Source: Lachnospiraceae bacterium
Lineage (GTDB): Bacteria; Bacillota; Clostridia; Lachnospirales; Lachnospiraceae
Length of the DNA: 33,023 nucleotides
Assembly: GCA_009774235.1 (NCBI GenBank)
Contig: VSNJ01000002.1
Span: 1-33,023, forward strand
Direction of reading: 5' to 3'
A model generated the notes under the pieces. The model searched no databases and was not told the origin of the DNA. It was given only the letters and a program-made list of their open reading frames with translations. This document shows, in pieces, positions 8,642 to 16,943 of the stretch. The position numbers and the translations under genes are program-made. The stretch's first letter is position 1; every line of letters begins with the position of its first letter.

Positions 8642-8726
8642 AAATTCCTCTTTTCAAACTCTTGTTTATTCTGCACTTTCTACCATCCACTATACTAATA
8701 TACTTGCCTTGTACAGGCTTTTTAAT

Positions 8727-10031
8727 TTATGTATTTTCATCATCCTGTAAAATATTTAGAAGGATTTTTACAATAAACATCTCATCTTTTACATCAAATT
8801 CAGCTTCTCCATTATAATAAGATACAACTTTCATAACACTATAGATACCAGTCCCTTTTCCATTTCCTGGCATCCCATCTTTTAATTTTATGCCTTTAAG
8901 GCAGGTATTCCTGCACTGTACAACAATTTTTTTTCCTTTACGCATAACCGATATATCAATTTTCTGCTGTGGCTGGCAAGATTCAATACACCCATGTATT
9001 GCATTTTCAAAAATATTGGCAATAACAGCAACCAGGTCAATATCCTTTACTGCAATTTCACCTGCTGCCTTTACACACATTGTAACTTGTATACCCTTTT
9101 CCTTCGCCCATCTTGAATAAACAGACAGAATACTGTTAATTGTTTCATTACTACAAATACAATCCACTTCTGTGCTTTCAATATATTCTTTATATTGCTT
9201 TACATAACCAAGTAATTTGCCATTCTCGCCATTCCTTATATATTCTTCAATCAAAAGACAGTGGTGGCGGACATCATGCCTGATTCTTGCTGCCTCCTCT
9301 TCCGACTCATGCATAAGCTCTAACTGGCGTCTTATAAGCCTTTCATTTGTTTCAAGAAGCTCTTTCTCGACCTGGTAACGCCGTTCCATTCCTTTATGAA
9401 GATAAAGCTGGAACACCATATACTGGATAACTCCCGACATTAAAAAAAGCAAAACTGTGCGCACTATATTAAACATCGAAAATTCATGTGTACCTGGCCA
9501 GAATGCCACGATTGCAGCAATAAATATAGATAATAATACTGTAATTGCACTAAATAAGTCCATCTCATCCCTAAGATAATCAATACCTTCAAGAAAACTT
9601 CTTCTGATTTTTGATACAATTACAAAAATAATAACCACAGTCATTATGAAACGTATTATAATATCTGACCACATACTCTCATTAAACCATATCCTGGAAG
9701 CATCAATACCACAAAATACTGTTAATGAAAGAATATAAAAAGCAAGTGCCAGTTTATATAATGACACATACAATATTTCCCTGCTTAATGATATACAAAA
9801 TATTCCTACTACAAAAATAGAAAACATGCCAGAAAACCGGATAAAGTTTTCACGGTCATATAAATACCAGAAACTAAATCCAGCTATAGCCAAAAGTGCA
9901 AATAAAAAATAATAACAGACTGTTCTCTTCATGGATAATCTTGGATGGTCTAATAAGAGAAAAACTGCCATCATAAGTATTACACCAAGACCATTACGCA
10001 AAACTGCAACCCATAATGAACCTCCAAGCAT
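8727..10031 (-). CDS. GHKL-type sensor histidine kinase (AgrC/VirS-like)
   Basis: This 434-residue membrane kinase has about six or seven hydrophobic segments in the first 210 residues, then a coiled linker (about 212-248). The phosphoacceptor box is EEAARIRHDVRHHCLLIEEY with H252 the likely phosphorylated residue. The N box (VIANIFENAIHG, 335-346) and the G box (GNGKGTGIYSV, 389-399) give a GHKL ATPase of the AgrC/VirS (HPK10) type, which often senses peptides. AAAGGAG precedes the ATG. It lies 135 bases after the LytTR response regulator and almost certainly phosphorylates it. No peptide precursor gene is visible nearby. Confidence 0.9.
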   Translation of the reverse strand: MLGGSLWVAVLRNGLGVILMMAVFLLLDHPRLSMKRTVCYYFLFALLAIAGFSFWYLYDRENFIRFSGMFSIFVVGIFCISLSREILYVSLYKLALAFYILSLTVFCGIDASRIWFNESMWSDIIIRFIMTVVIIFVIVSKIRRSFLEGIDYLRDEMDLFSAITVLLSIFIAAIVAFWPGTHEFSMFNIVRTVLLFLMSGVIQYMVFQLYLHKGMERRYQVEKELLETNERLIRRQLELMHESEEEAARIRHDVRHHCLLIEEYIRNGENGKLLGYVKQYKEYIESTEVDCICSNETINSILSVYSRWAKEKGIQVTMCVKAAGEIAVKDIDLVAVIANIFENAIHGCIESCQPQQKIDISVMRKGKKIVVQCRNTCLKGIKLKDGMPGNGKGTGIYSVMKVVSYYNGEAEFDVKDEMFIVKILLNILQDDENT

Positions 10032-10052
10032 TCACCTGCACTCCTTTATATT

Positions 10053-10064
10053 AAGCATATGCTT
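10053..10064. promoter_or_regulatory. 12-bp palindrome just upstream of the histidine kinase gene
   Basis: AAGCATATGCTT is a perfect palindrome about 22 bases before the kinase start codon. Read leftward it overlaps the spacer of a possible TTGACA / TATAAA promoter, whose transcript would start very close to the ribosome site. It could be an operator, but a 12-bp AT-rich palindrome can arise by chance. Confidence 0.25.
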
Positions 10065-10166
10065 TTTGTCAATATTTCTTATATAAACGTAACATAATTT
10101 GCTATTTTTACAATACCTTTGGAATAATTTGCACTTTTCAGGGTACACTTTGCATAATAAAAGGTT

Positions 10167-10895
10167 CTATTCTTCTTCACAGTAATATCTAAAATACTTT
10201 TCCCTTAAAGGCTGGTATGACCCTCTTGGCAAATAAATCTTTTCCCCATTATCAAGCAGCAGCTCATGTGTATTAATGCTATCTACATGTTCTAAATTAA
10301 CTATGTAACTTATTCCAGCCTTTGCAAACTCTGGATATACAGAAAGCATGTCATAAATTTTTGCCATCGTCATCCGCAGCAAATGCTTAGTACCATCTTC
10401 CAGATAAATACACTGGTATTTCTTCTGTGCTTCACAAAATATAATTTCATGCAATGCTATACGGTGTATACTATTGTCAATCCTTAATGGAAGATACTTT
10501 TTATGCTCCCTGTCCATATAATCAAGAATATTGTCAAGAACCTGGAACAGTTCTTCTTCCAGCACTGGTTTAACAAGATACTGGTCTGCATTTACACGGA
10601 AAGCATCCAGTGCATATTCTGTAGAAGCTGTAATAAAAATAATATGGCATCTGTTTCCCATTTTGCGTAATTCCCTTGCAACATCAATACCAAACCTCCC
10701 TGGCATATATATATCCATAAATAATATATCTGGCATATACTCTTTCTCCTGTGTCACACGGAGCAGTTCATCTGCATCTGCAAACCGCCTTACCACAAAA
10801 CCAGGTTTTGTATTTTTCTTACAATAGTCTTCAAACATATTTTCTACTCTGTTAAGTTCAGCCACCTCATCATCACAAAGTGCAATCTGGTACAT
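10167..10895 (-). CDS. LytTR family response regulator
   Basis: This two-domain response regulator has 242 residues from the chosen start. The receiver domain (1-125) shows the acidic pair D8/D9 in ALCDDE, the phosphoacceptor D61 in ILFMDIYMPG, T89 in IIFITAS and K109 in YLVKPV. The LytTR DNA-binding domain (about 140-240) contains IIFCEAQKKYQCIYLEDG and a YIVNLEHVDSI strand. I prefer ATG 10895 because GGGAGAGG sits 8 bases upstream; a start six codons earlier at 10913 lacks a ribosome site. It partners the histidine kinase downstream. AgrA-type regulators bind paired repeats; only one half-site-like TACGTTTAT is seen, in the gap before the kinase gene. Confidence 0.93.
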   Translation of the reverse strand: MYQIALCDDEVAELNRVENMFEDYCKKNTKPGFVVRRFADADELLRVTQEKEYMPDILFMDIYMPGRFGIDVARELRKMGNRCHIIFITASTEYALDAFRVNADQYLVKPVLEEELFQVLDNILDYMDREHKKYLPLRIDNSIHRIALHEIIFCEAQKKYQCIYLEDGTKHLLRMTMAKIYDMLSVYPEFAKAGISYIVNLEHVDSINTHELLLDNGEKIYLPRGSYQPLREKYFRYYCEEE

Positions 10896-10969
10896 ATATT
10901 GTGCCTCTCCCATTCTGTATTATATTATAAATTTAGCAGACTTTAATAATAGCGTCAACATCCAAAAAA

Positions 10970-10989
10970 GGGAACGGAATACCGTTCCC
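10970..10989 (-). terminator. Terminator of the gerA gene
   Basis: A perfect 8-bp stem GGGAACGG/CCGTTCCC with an AATA/TATT loop. Read leftward it is followed by TTTTTT, so it ends the gerA transcript before the response regulator gene. Confidence 0.85.
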
Positions 10990-10999
10990 AGCAGATTAT

Positions 11000-12421
11000 T
11001 TACTGTTGCAATTTCTCATTTGTTTTAAGGCTTACACGCAGAAACCTTTTTAAAAGCTGTATGCCGTTAAATGGCAAAAGCGGATATAAATATCCCCTGC
11101 CTGTAAATGTCTTGTTAAACATAAGTGCACAAAGTATTACAACAGTACCTGCCACAAATCCCCAGACACCAAAGAAATTTGTTAAAATAAGAAGCATTAT
11201 CCTGCTAAATTTCAGCGCATAACCAAGTTCCATATTGCTTTGTGTATAATTAGCAACAGCTACAAATGCCATATATAACATTATTTCACTGTTAAACCAC
11301 CCCGACTGTACTGTGTAATCACCAAATACGATAGCAGCAACTACACTTAATGGTGTCGACAACATTGACGGCGTATTAACTGATGCCATCTTAAGACCGT
11401 CAACTGCAAGTTCAAGTATTAAAAATTGTATTAATGGGTTTACATTTATATCATCTTTTATCATTATAAAATCAAACCCACGTGGTATCCATTCTGGATT
11501 TTCAATAAACATCAGAAATACAGGTGTAATAAATAACGCAAGCAGATTAGTCAGCATCCTTGTAAGCCTGAGATAAGTGCCAGTTATAGGAGGGAAATAG
11601 TAATCATTGGCATCTTCTATTATATCGAAAAGAGAAGTTGGTATTATCATTGCAGATGGGGAATTATCAACAAGAATAATCACACTTCCCTCTAAAAGAC
11701 ATGCTGCTGCAGTATCAGGCCTTTCAGTATATTTAAACTTTGGAAAAGGGTTATACCAGTGTCCTGGAAAAACCGCTTCTGCAAGGCTTTCCTGGTTCAT
11801 TGTAAGAGAGTCAGCATCTATATTTTTTATTCTGTCCATGACCTTTTCAATAACTGTCTCCTTAACCCTGCCTTTCATATAACCTATAGCTAAATCAGTA
11901 CGTGAACTTCTTCCTGCCTTCTGTGTTTCAAATACAAGGTCTTCATCCCTTATACGCCTTCTGACCAACGCAGTATTAGGAATAAGCGATTCAACAAAAC
12001 CATCCCTTGAACCCCTTAAAACTTTGTCCTTATCAGGTTCTTCAACACTTCTTGACGGAAACTGCCTGATATCAAGTGATATTATCTCATTATAGCCTTC
12101 TATCATAAAACATGTAAGCCCTGAAAGCACCGCATCTTTAAAACTTTGTTCACTGTCAACAGGCTTTGCATCAGCAAATGGGACACATTTATTCATAAAA
12201 TCCTGTAAATCATGTGGCATTCCATTTGCACCAGCATTATAAAAATATTCAATAATCCTTTCACATAAATCACTATTTAAAAAACCATTAATTACAAATA
12301 TTACAACCTTCTTACTTCCAATTGTTAAATTTCTTTGTATTATATCAAAATTAGACTCCATATTTAAAAGTTTATTTACAGCATTGAGCCTTTCATCAAT
12401 ACTTCCTGTAAATATGTCCAT
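11000..12421 (-). CDS. Spore germination protein, GerA family (A subunit)
   Basis: This 473-residue protein matches the GerAA/SpoVAF family of spore inner-membrane germinant receptor subunits. The N-terminal soluble domain (about 1-260) includes GFVESLIPNTALVRRRIRD and MDRIKNIDADSLTMNQESL, and a set of hydrophobic segments fills about 290-450 (for instance NLLALFITPVFLMFIENPEW). Length is near the family norm. The classical receptor also needs B (GerAB) and C (GerAC) subunits; neither is adjacent, so this is an orphan A subunit, possibly SpoVAF-like. GAGG precedes the ATG by about 6 bases. It shows that the host forms endospores. Confidence 0.92.
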   Translation of the reverse strand: MDIFTGSIDERLNAVNKLLNMESNFDIIQRNLTIGSKKVVIFVINGFLNSDLCERIIEYFYNAGANGMPHDLQDFMNKCVPFADAKPVDSEQSFKDAVLSGLTCFMIEGYNEIISLDIRQFPSRSVEEPDKDKVLRGSRDGFVESLIPNTALVRRRIRDEDLVFETQKAGRSSRTDLAIGYMKGRVKETVIEKVMDRIKNIDADSLTMNQESLAEAVFPGHWYNPFPKFKYTERPDTAAACLLEGSVIILVDNSPSAMIIPTSLFDIIEDANDYYFPPITGTYLRLTRMLTNLLALFITPVFLMFIENPEWIPRGFDFIMIKDDINVNPLIQFLILELAVDGLKMASVNTPSMLSTPLSVVAAIVFGDYTVQSGWFNSEIMLYMAFVAVANYTQSNMELGYALKFSRIMLLILTNFFGVWGFVAGTVVILCALMFNKTFTGRGYLYPLLPFNGIQLLKRFLRVSLKTNEKLQQ

Positions 12422-12627
12422 AAATACCTCATTTCTAAATGCCCCTCCCCAGCTACATGTCTCTGCAGCCTAGATGTACTGGCATCTGGCTTATTTAATT
12501 ATTAGTACCTTTTAAGTATGCTCATTTTAAAATTAGATATTCACATTTACAGATATTAAAGGTAAAATATAAATACTAATTTTTACTTTATGAGAAAATG
12601 TAAAAATATAAAAGAAGAAAGGATAAA

Positions 12628-12681
12628 ATGCAAACAACAGCTTCTTCTGTTTGCAACTCAAATATAAATATTTATGTCTGA
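12628..12681 (+). CDS. 17-residue upstream reading frame in phase with the next gene
   Basis: ATG 12628 follows a strong GAAAGGA and encodes MQTTASSVCNSNINIYV before a TGA at 12679-12681. The stop lies 6 bases before the GTG of the main gene and in the same frame. The coding sequence contains a hairpin, GCAAACA (12630-12636) / TGTTTGC (12648-12654). It may be a leader peptide that couples translation to the gene below, or the original N terminus of that gene cut off by a stop mutation. Confidence 0.4.
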   Translation: MQTTASSVCNSNINIYV

Positions 12682-12687
12682 GGCCTG

Positions 12688-13446
12688 GTGACAAGTATGC
12701 CTGTATCTGAATATAGCAAAGAATTATTTAACACTGCGTGCGAAAGAACTATACAAAAAGAACATAGCCAAAATGGAATAGGTACTCTTAAAGAAAAAAC
12801 CCTTCATGCCGTTCTTAAAAACTTTTATGAACCCGATATTTCATGTCACGAAATAAAAATTGGACGGTTCGTTGCAGATATATTACATGAAAACCAAGTT
12901 GTTGAAATCCAGACCAGAAACTTTAACAGTATGCGTAAAAAGCTTGATAACTTTCTTAAATTATATACTGTAACAATAGTATATCCTATTGTATATACAA
13001 AATGGCTGTACTGGATTGATGAAACTACAGGAGAAATATCCTCAAAAAGAAAATCACCTAAACGTGGCTGCTTTTATGACGCATTTTATGAGTTATATAA
13101 GATAAAGACTTACCTTACCAACCCCCAGCTACATATATGTCTTACTCTTGTTGATGCCGAAGAATACAGAATTCTTAACGGATGGAGCAAAGATAAGAAA
13201 AAAGGTGCAACAAGGTTTGACAGGATACCTGTTGGTCTTGTAGATGAACTTTATATAAACAGCATAGATGGATATCTGCAGCTTATTCCTGACACACTTC
13301 CTGTACAGTTTGGCACAAAGGATTACGCAAAACACACCCATACCAGTATAAAAAATGCACAGCTTGCGCTTAATATATTTAAGTACATAGGAATAATAGA
13401 ACATACTGGAAAGGATGGCAGAAGTTTTTTATACAGTATAAAATAA
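12688..13446 (+). CDS. Hypothetical protein with PD-(D/E)XK nuclease-like core and C-terminal winged-helix-like region
   Basis: This 252-residue protein has no family name that I can assign. The N-terminal half has an acidic pattern resembling the PD-(D/E)XK nuclease fold: a helix with KEKTLHAVLKNFYEPD, then GRFVADI with D64, and VVEIQTRNF with E73 and Q75 (D-x8-ExQ). The middle, YPIVYTKWLYWIDETTGEISSKRKSPKRG, looks like a conserved basic segment. The last 45 residues (THTSIKNAQLALNIFKYIGI onward) resemble a winged helix. This suggests DNA binding and possibly cleavage. The start is GTG 12688; an ATG at 12697 is also possible. Homologues occur as stand-alone genes in Firmicutes. The function is inferred from the fold pattern only. 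Confidence 0.7.
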   Translation: MTSMPVSEYSKELFNTACERTIQKEHSQNGIGTLKEKTLHAVLKNFYEPDISCHEIKIGRFVADILHENQVVEIQTRNFNSMRKKLDNFLKLYTVTIVYPIVYTKWLYWIDETTGEISSKRKSPKRGCFYDAFYELYKIKTYLTNPQLHICLTLVDAEEYRILNGWSKDKKKGATRFDRIPVGLVDELYINSIDGYLQLIPDTLPVQFGTKDYAKHTHTSIKNAQLALNIFKYIGIIEHTGKDGRSFLYSIK

Positions 13447-13486
13447 ACCTCTTATCTGCCAAAACCTCCCTCTTACAATAAATGTC

Positions 13487-13515
13487 TTTACATATCTTCT
13501 GTATTTCTTTATACT
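13487..13515 (+). promoter_or_regulatory. Promoter of the LytTR-LiaF-like pair
   Basis: TTTACA (13487-13492) and TATACT (13510-13515) have a 17-bp spacer. Transcription would start near 13522, about 60 bases before the preferred ATG at 13584. This supports the downstream start, because an earlier start at 13482 would lie before the promoter. Confidence 0.6.
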
Positions 13516-13583
13516 TCTCTTATCAAACTAATACAGCACTACTATACAGATTACTTTTTTGCAGTTCCTTATGGAGGGAGGAT

Positions 13584-14042
13584 ATGAAAATACAGATAGA
13601 AATAAATGAAACACTTACAGAAGACGAAATACTAATAAAGTGCTGTTGTATTTCTGATAAAATACTTGAAATCCAGAAAACAATAAGTGATATTGCAAAT
13701 TCAGCACACAAAATAATGTTTTATAAAGGAAATACAGAATATTATATTGCCGTTGATAATATTCTTTTCTTTGAAACAGACAACGGGCAAATAAATGCCC
13801 ATACAAGAGATGATATTTACCAGGTAAAATACAAACTTTATGAATTAGAAAATATTCTTCCTGGTTATTTTATGAGGATATCCAAATCAGCAATACTGAA
13901 CACCAAACAGATTTATTCAATTAACCGGAATCTGGCAGCTTCAAGTATTGTAACATTTACTGGCACCCACAAGCGTGTATTTGTATCACGCTATTATTAC
14001 AAACCATTAACAAGCAAATTAGAAGAACAAAGATTACATTAA
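13584..14042 (+). CDS. LytTR domain DNA-binding regulator
   Basis: This 152-residue protein is a stand-alone LytTR transcription regulator without a receiver domain. Residues 1-43 form an acidic, helical N-terminal segment; the LytTR fold covers about 45-150, with YYIAVDNILFFETDNGQINA, the basic YFMRISKSAILNTKQI and a C-terminal RVFVSRYYYKPL. I start at ATG 13584 behind GGAGGGAGG; a frame-open ATG at 13482 precedes the promoter and lacks a ribosome site. It lies 26 bases before a LiaF-like membrane protein. Such LytTR-membrane pairs are common in Firmicutes and usually control their own operon in response to envelope stress. Confidence 0.9.
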   Translation: MKIQIEINETLTEDEILIKCCCISDKILEIQKTISDIANSAHKIMFYKGNTEYYIAVDNILFFETDNGQINAHTRDDIYQVKYKLYELENILPGYFMRISKSAILNTKQIYSINRNLAASSIVTFTGTHKRVFVSRYYYKPLTSKLEEQRLH

Positions 14043-14068
14043 TAATCCAGCAAGGAAAAGAGGTTACT

Positions 14069-14782
14069 ATGAAAGAAAATAAAAATATTAGTAAAGTTTT
14101 ATGGGGATTACTCCTTATTATTGCTGCTATATACATAATTGTAAGCAGATATACAGGTTTTCCCAGAATAAATGTTTTCAAGTTACTTTTAACAATTTTG
14201 TTTGTCTTTATGATTATTGAAGGCATGCACACTATAGATTTTTATAAAATACTTTTACCAGCAGCATGTATATGTATAATTTATGACAAATACTTAAGAA
14301 TTACTGCAATTACACCATGGCCTGTACTTTGTGCAGCACTGCTTGCAAGTATAGGGCTTACAATGCTATTTGGCAAAAAAGAAAAACAACATATAGAATT
14401 TAAAGTAAAATCTAAAATTATACAAGAAAATTCCAATAACCATATTAATGGAGAAAATATAATGCTGCGCAATAGTTTTGGTTCTACTATTAAATATATT
14501 AATTCAGATAATTTCTGCTTTGCAGAAATTGAAAATTCTTTTGGTTCTATGGCAGTTTATTTTGACAATGCAAATATTAAAAATAACTGTGCAAATATAA
14601 ATATATATAATAACTTTGGTGAAACAAAATTATTTATCCCAAAAGAATGGCATATACAAAATAATCTTGAACATTTTTTTGGTACAGTTAATAATTATGG
14701 AATTCCTTCTGGTACAAGTGATATCGTCCTGGATATTAAAGGCCAGACCTCCTTTGGTGCAATTTCTATCTATCTTGTATAA
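14069..14782 (+). CDS. LiaF-like membrane protein
   Basis: This 237-residue protein has four predicted membrane segments in the first 110 residues (about 8-25, 33-50, 57-73, 85-104), followed by a soluble domain at about 130-237 built of repeated beta strands. The repeats NSFGSTIKYI, NSFGSMAVYF, NNFGETKLFIP, FFGTVNNYG and TSFGAISIYL are the signature of the LiaF/YvqF C-terminal domain (DUF2154 type), here as five FG-containing turns. In LiaFSR systems this domain restrains cell-envelope stress signalling; here it probably restrains or reports to the LytTR protein encoded just upstream. GAGG sits 7 bases before the ATG. A terminator follows. Confidence 0.82.
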   Translation: MKENKNISKVLWGLLLIIAAIYIIVSRYTGFPRINVFKLLLTILFVFMIIEGMHTIDFYKILLPAACICIIYDKYLRITAITPWPVLCAALLASIGLTMLFGKKEKQHIEFKVKSKIIQENSNNHINGENIMLRNSFGSTIKYINSDNFCFAEIENSFGSMAVYFDNANIKNNCANINIYNNFGETKLFIPKEWHIQNNLEHFFGTVNNYGIPSGTSDIVLDIKGQTSFGAISIYLV

Positions 14783-14789
14783 ACTTAAT

Positions 14790-14831
14790 AATGCTTTGCC
14801 ATATACTATTTAAAACACATGGCAAAGCATT
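14790..14831 (+). terminator. Terminator after the LiaF-like gene
   Basis: A perfect 13-bp stem AATGCTTTGCCAT / ATGGCAAAGCATT with a 16-base loop, followed by an AT-rich tail rather than a pure T-run. It begins 8 bases after the stop codon. Confidence 0.7.
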
Positions 14832-14877
14832 TATATATTTTAAATATACATACTAATACAATGTTTCGTAGTTCCTT

Positions 14878-14991
14878 ATATGCTAAGTATCCGTTATTTA
14901 TGCAAGTACTTGCGTTGTCATCAATCGCCGTAGCCCGCTATTGCTCATTCTTCTGCCTTGGCCTGACATAAATATCAAACACTTAGTATAT
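14878..14991. repeat. Nested-palindrome intergenic element
   Basis: An outer inverted repeat ATATGCTAAGT (14878-14888) / ACTTAGTATAT (14981-14991), ten of eleven paired plus one G-T, encloses a second, TATTTATG (14895-14902) / CATAAATA (14967-14974). The core is much richer in GC (about half) than its surroundings and includes the perfect palindrome GCAAGTACTTGC (14902-14913). It ends six bases before the stop of the GGDEF gene. On the minus strand it also holds a 23-codon frame without a ribosome site (14898-14969). It looks like a small repeated mobile or structured-RNA element. Whether it recurs elsewhere cannot be seen here. Confidence 0.45.
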
Positions 14992-14996
14992 GGGAA

Positions 14997-16943
14997 TTAA
15001 TGAAATATTGTACTAGAATCTTCCAAATCCCAAAATGTTTCTTCTTCTCCCTGAAACCCGTCTTCTGACAAAAAACTATGATACCATTCCTTGATTTCAT
15101 CTTCTGACATCGCATTATCATAGAAAATAAGAGCAGACATATAACCTTTATAAGAATCCTGGAAAGGGTCACCTCCTGCTATAATCTGTTTACATACTGG
15201 AAGCAATGGGATATCTGGCTTATATCCGCACTTCCTTCCATTTATATAATATCTTGATACTCCTGAATCATATGTCATACATACAAAACTCCATTTATTA
15301 ATATGAATTTGCCTGCTAAATACATCATGCCATCCATTTAAGTCAGAATCCTCACTAATACGGAATACACTGTTGCCTCCAATAACAAATGGTGAATGTG
15401 ACATAAAACCTCCTATATACCTTGCATAAATAGAGCTGCTCCAGCTGCTTGTAAGTTCAGGTTTAAGCCACATGCCTATAGTATATGATGGTTCTGAAAG
15501 CACTAATGGAGGAATGATTATTACATTTTCCATAGCGTGTCCACCTGGAAAATATACACTTCCCCATTGGCTGGATATACCTTTTTCTAATTTAACATTT
15601 CCAATAACTATCCCTTTACATTCACCATCAGAAGATAAAAATCCATTAAGAAACCGGAATTCTGTTTCTTTTCTCCCATATGCCAGTTTTCCATCAACAT
15701 ATAAGTTATATTCTTTAGCTGGCAATGGTTTAGAATAATACTCACCACTAACAGCGACACATCCACATCCACCAAGGAATATTACATCCTCTTTTTTAGA
15801 AATACCATCTGCAACTACCCTTACATTTAATTCATTTCCTATTGAAAATAATGTTTTAATAACCATCTTCCCTCTTGAAGACTTTAATGCCCCTTTAAGA
15901 TAATACGCATCAAATATTATATAATCAAAATACAACTTATCCCAGTATTTAATACTTGTAAATTCTACTCCAACATTAATAACAGCAGTTGAAAATCCTT
16001 TCTCCTGCAAAACCTTGATGGCAGAAACCATCTTTTCACTTCCCCTTAAAAATATTTTCTCTTCTGCCTCAAGACATACATCTTTCTTTTCAATGCCATA
16101 TATACCCATAATTACTTCAAGTTCTTCAGAAAGATTTTTCTCACCAAAGAGAATTTTTGAAATCCTTATCCCAACTGTTGCCCTTACCGTCTTCCTTTTT
16201 TTAAACTTTGAAATATGTTTGCAAACTTCCATAAAAGCCCACAAGTTTAATTCACGTATAAACCCGTTTCTCTCAAACAAATGTATAAACTCTTCCTGCT
16301 GCTTCTTTGTCCCATCTGCCATATTCCATATAATTCTTGCCTCAGACATTACAAGCCTGGATGTCTGGGAATTAATAACAGGTTTATAATATATTTCAAA
16401 TTCATTATTTTCCAACGCTTCCAGCTGGTGCTGCTCCATCATAACTTCATTATAGACATTATCTGCTATATCATTAAATACAACATAACATGCCTTGCCA
16501 TTTCCTTTTGCCTGGTACATTGCAGCATCAATTTTAAAAAGAATTTCATTAAGCGGTTCACTGCTGCTCTGGTTTAATAATATCCCAATACTAGCTGATA
16601 CATCAGTATCTATATTACTAAAACCTTCTTTCTGTTGTATCCTGTTGTTAATTGATTCTGCTGCTGCAACTACCTTTTCCCTTTTAACCCTTCCTGTAAT
16701 AACAACTACAAATTCATCTCCTGCAAGCCGTACGCATGTAGCCTGTTCCATACACGTTTCTAATATCTTTGCAACAGCGATTAAAAGCTCATCACCTGTA
16801 CTATGGCCATATGTATCATTGACCATTTTAAAATTATCCAAATCTAAAAACATAAATTGTAATATAGTATATTTCTTAAGACTCCCATACCACTCATACA
16901 GCCCATGCCTGTCCAATGCTCCTGTAAGATAGTCCTTCTCCAT
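14997..16943 (-). CDS. GGDEF / degenerate EAL / LamG-like fusion protein
   Basis: This 648-residue protein joins three parts. Residues 1-160 are a diguanylate cyclase domain with FLDLDNFKMVNDTYGHSTGD and the active-site variant AGDEF (74-78), which is usually still active. Residues 165-420 follow the EAL phosphodiesterase fold but lack its key residues: SEARIIW (200-206) replaces the EAL loop, IIFDAYYLKG replaces the KID motif, and VVADGIS replaces VVAEGVE. Residues about 440-635 are a LamG/concanavalin-like domain, with SYTIGMWLKPELTSSWSS, WSFVCMTYD and YYINGRKCGY. No signal peptide or membrane segment is seen, so all parts should be cytoplasmic. It probably makes cyclic di-GMP, with the EAL and LamG parts acting as sensors. 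AAGGGG precedes the ATG. Confidence 0.88.
   Translation of the reverse strand: MEKDYLTGALDRHGLYEWYGSLKKYTILQFMFLDLDNFKMVNDTYGHSTGDELLIAVAKILETCMEQATCVRLAGDEFVVVITGRVKREKVVAAAESINNRIQQKEGFSNIDTDVSASIGILLNQSSSEPLNEILFKIDAAMYQAKGNGKACYVVFNDIADNVYNEVMMEQHQLEALENNEFEIYYKPVINSQTSRLVMSEARIIWNMADGTKKQQEEFIHLFERNGFIRELNLWAFMEVCKHISKFKKRKTVRATVGIRISKILFGEKNLSEELEVIMGIYGIEKKDVCLEAEEKIFLRGSEKMVSAIKVLQEKGFSTAVINVGVEFTSIKYWDKLYFDYIIFDAYYLKGALKSSRGKMVIKTLFSIGNELNVRVVADGISKKEDVIFLGGCGCVAVSGEYYSKPLPAKEYNLYVDGKLAYGRKETEFRFLNGFLSSDGECKGIVIGNVKLEKGISSQWGSVYFPGGHAMENVIIIPPLVLSEPSYTIGMWLKPELTSSWSSSIYARYIGGFMSHSPFVIGGNSVFRISEDSDLNGWHDVFSRQIHINKWSFVCMTYDSGVSRYYINGRKCGYKPDIPLLPVCKQIIAGGDPFQDSYKGYMSALIFYDNAMSEDEIKEWYHSFLSEDGFQGEEETFWDLEDSSTIFH

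Noticed and set aside
12670..12715. Selenocysteine insertion at the in-frame UGA
   Set aside because: Only a 4-bp stem can be drawn after the UGA, which is too weak for a bacterial SECIS, and no selenoprotein family matches.
13482..13583. 34-codon N-terminal extension of the LytTR regulator
   Set aside because: It begins upstream of the -35 box, lacks a ribosome site and adds an implausible hydrophobic stretch.
14898..14969. 23-codon minus-strand frame inside the palindromic element
   Set aside because: No ribosome site; its start and stop lie in the inner inverted repeat, so it is better explained by the element's structure.
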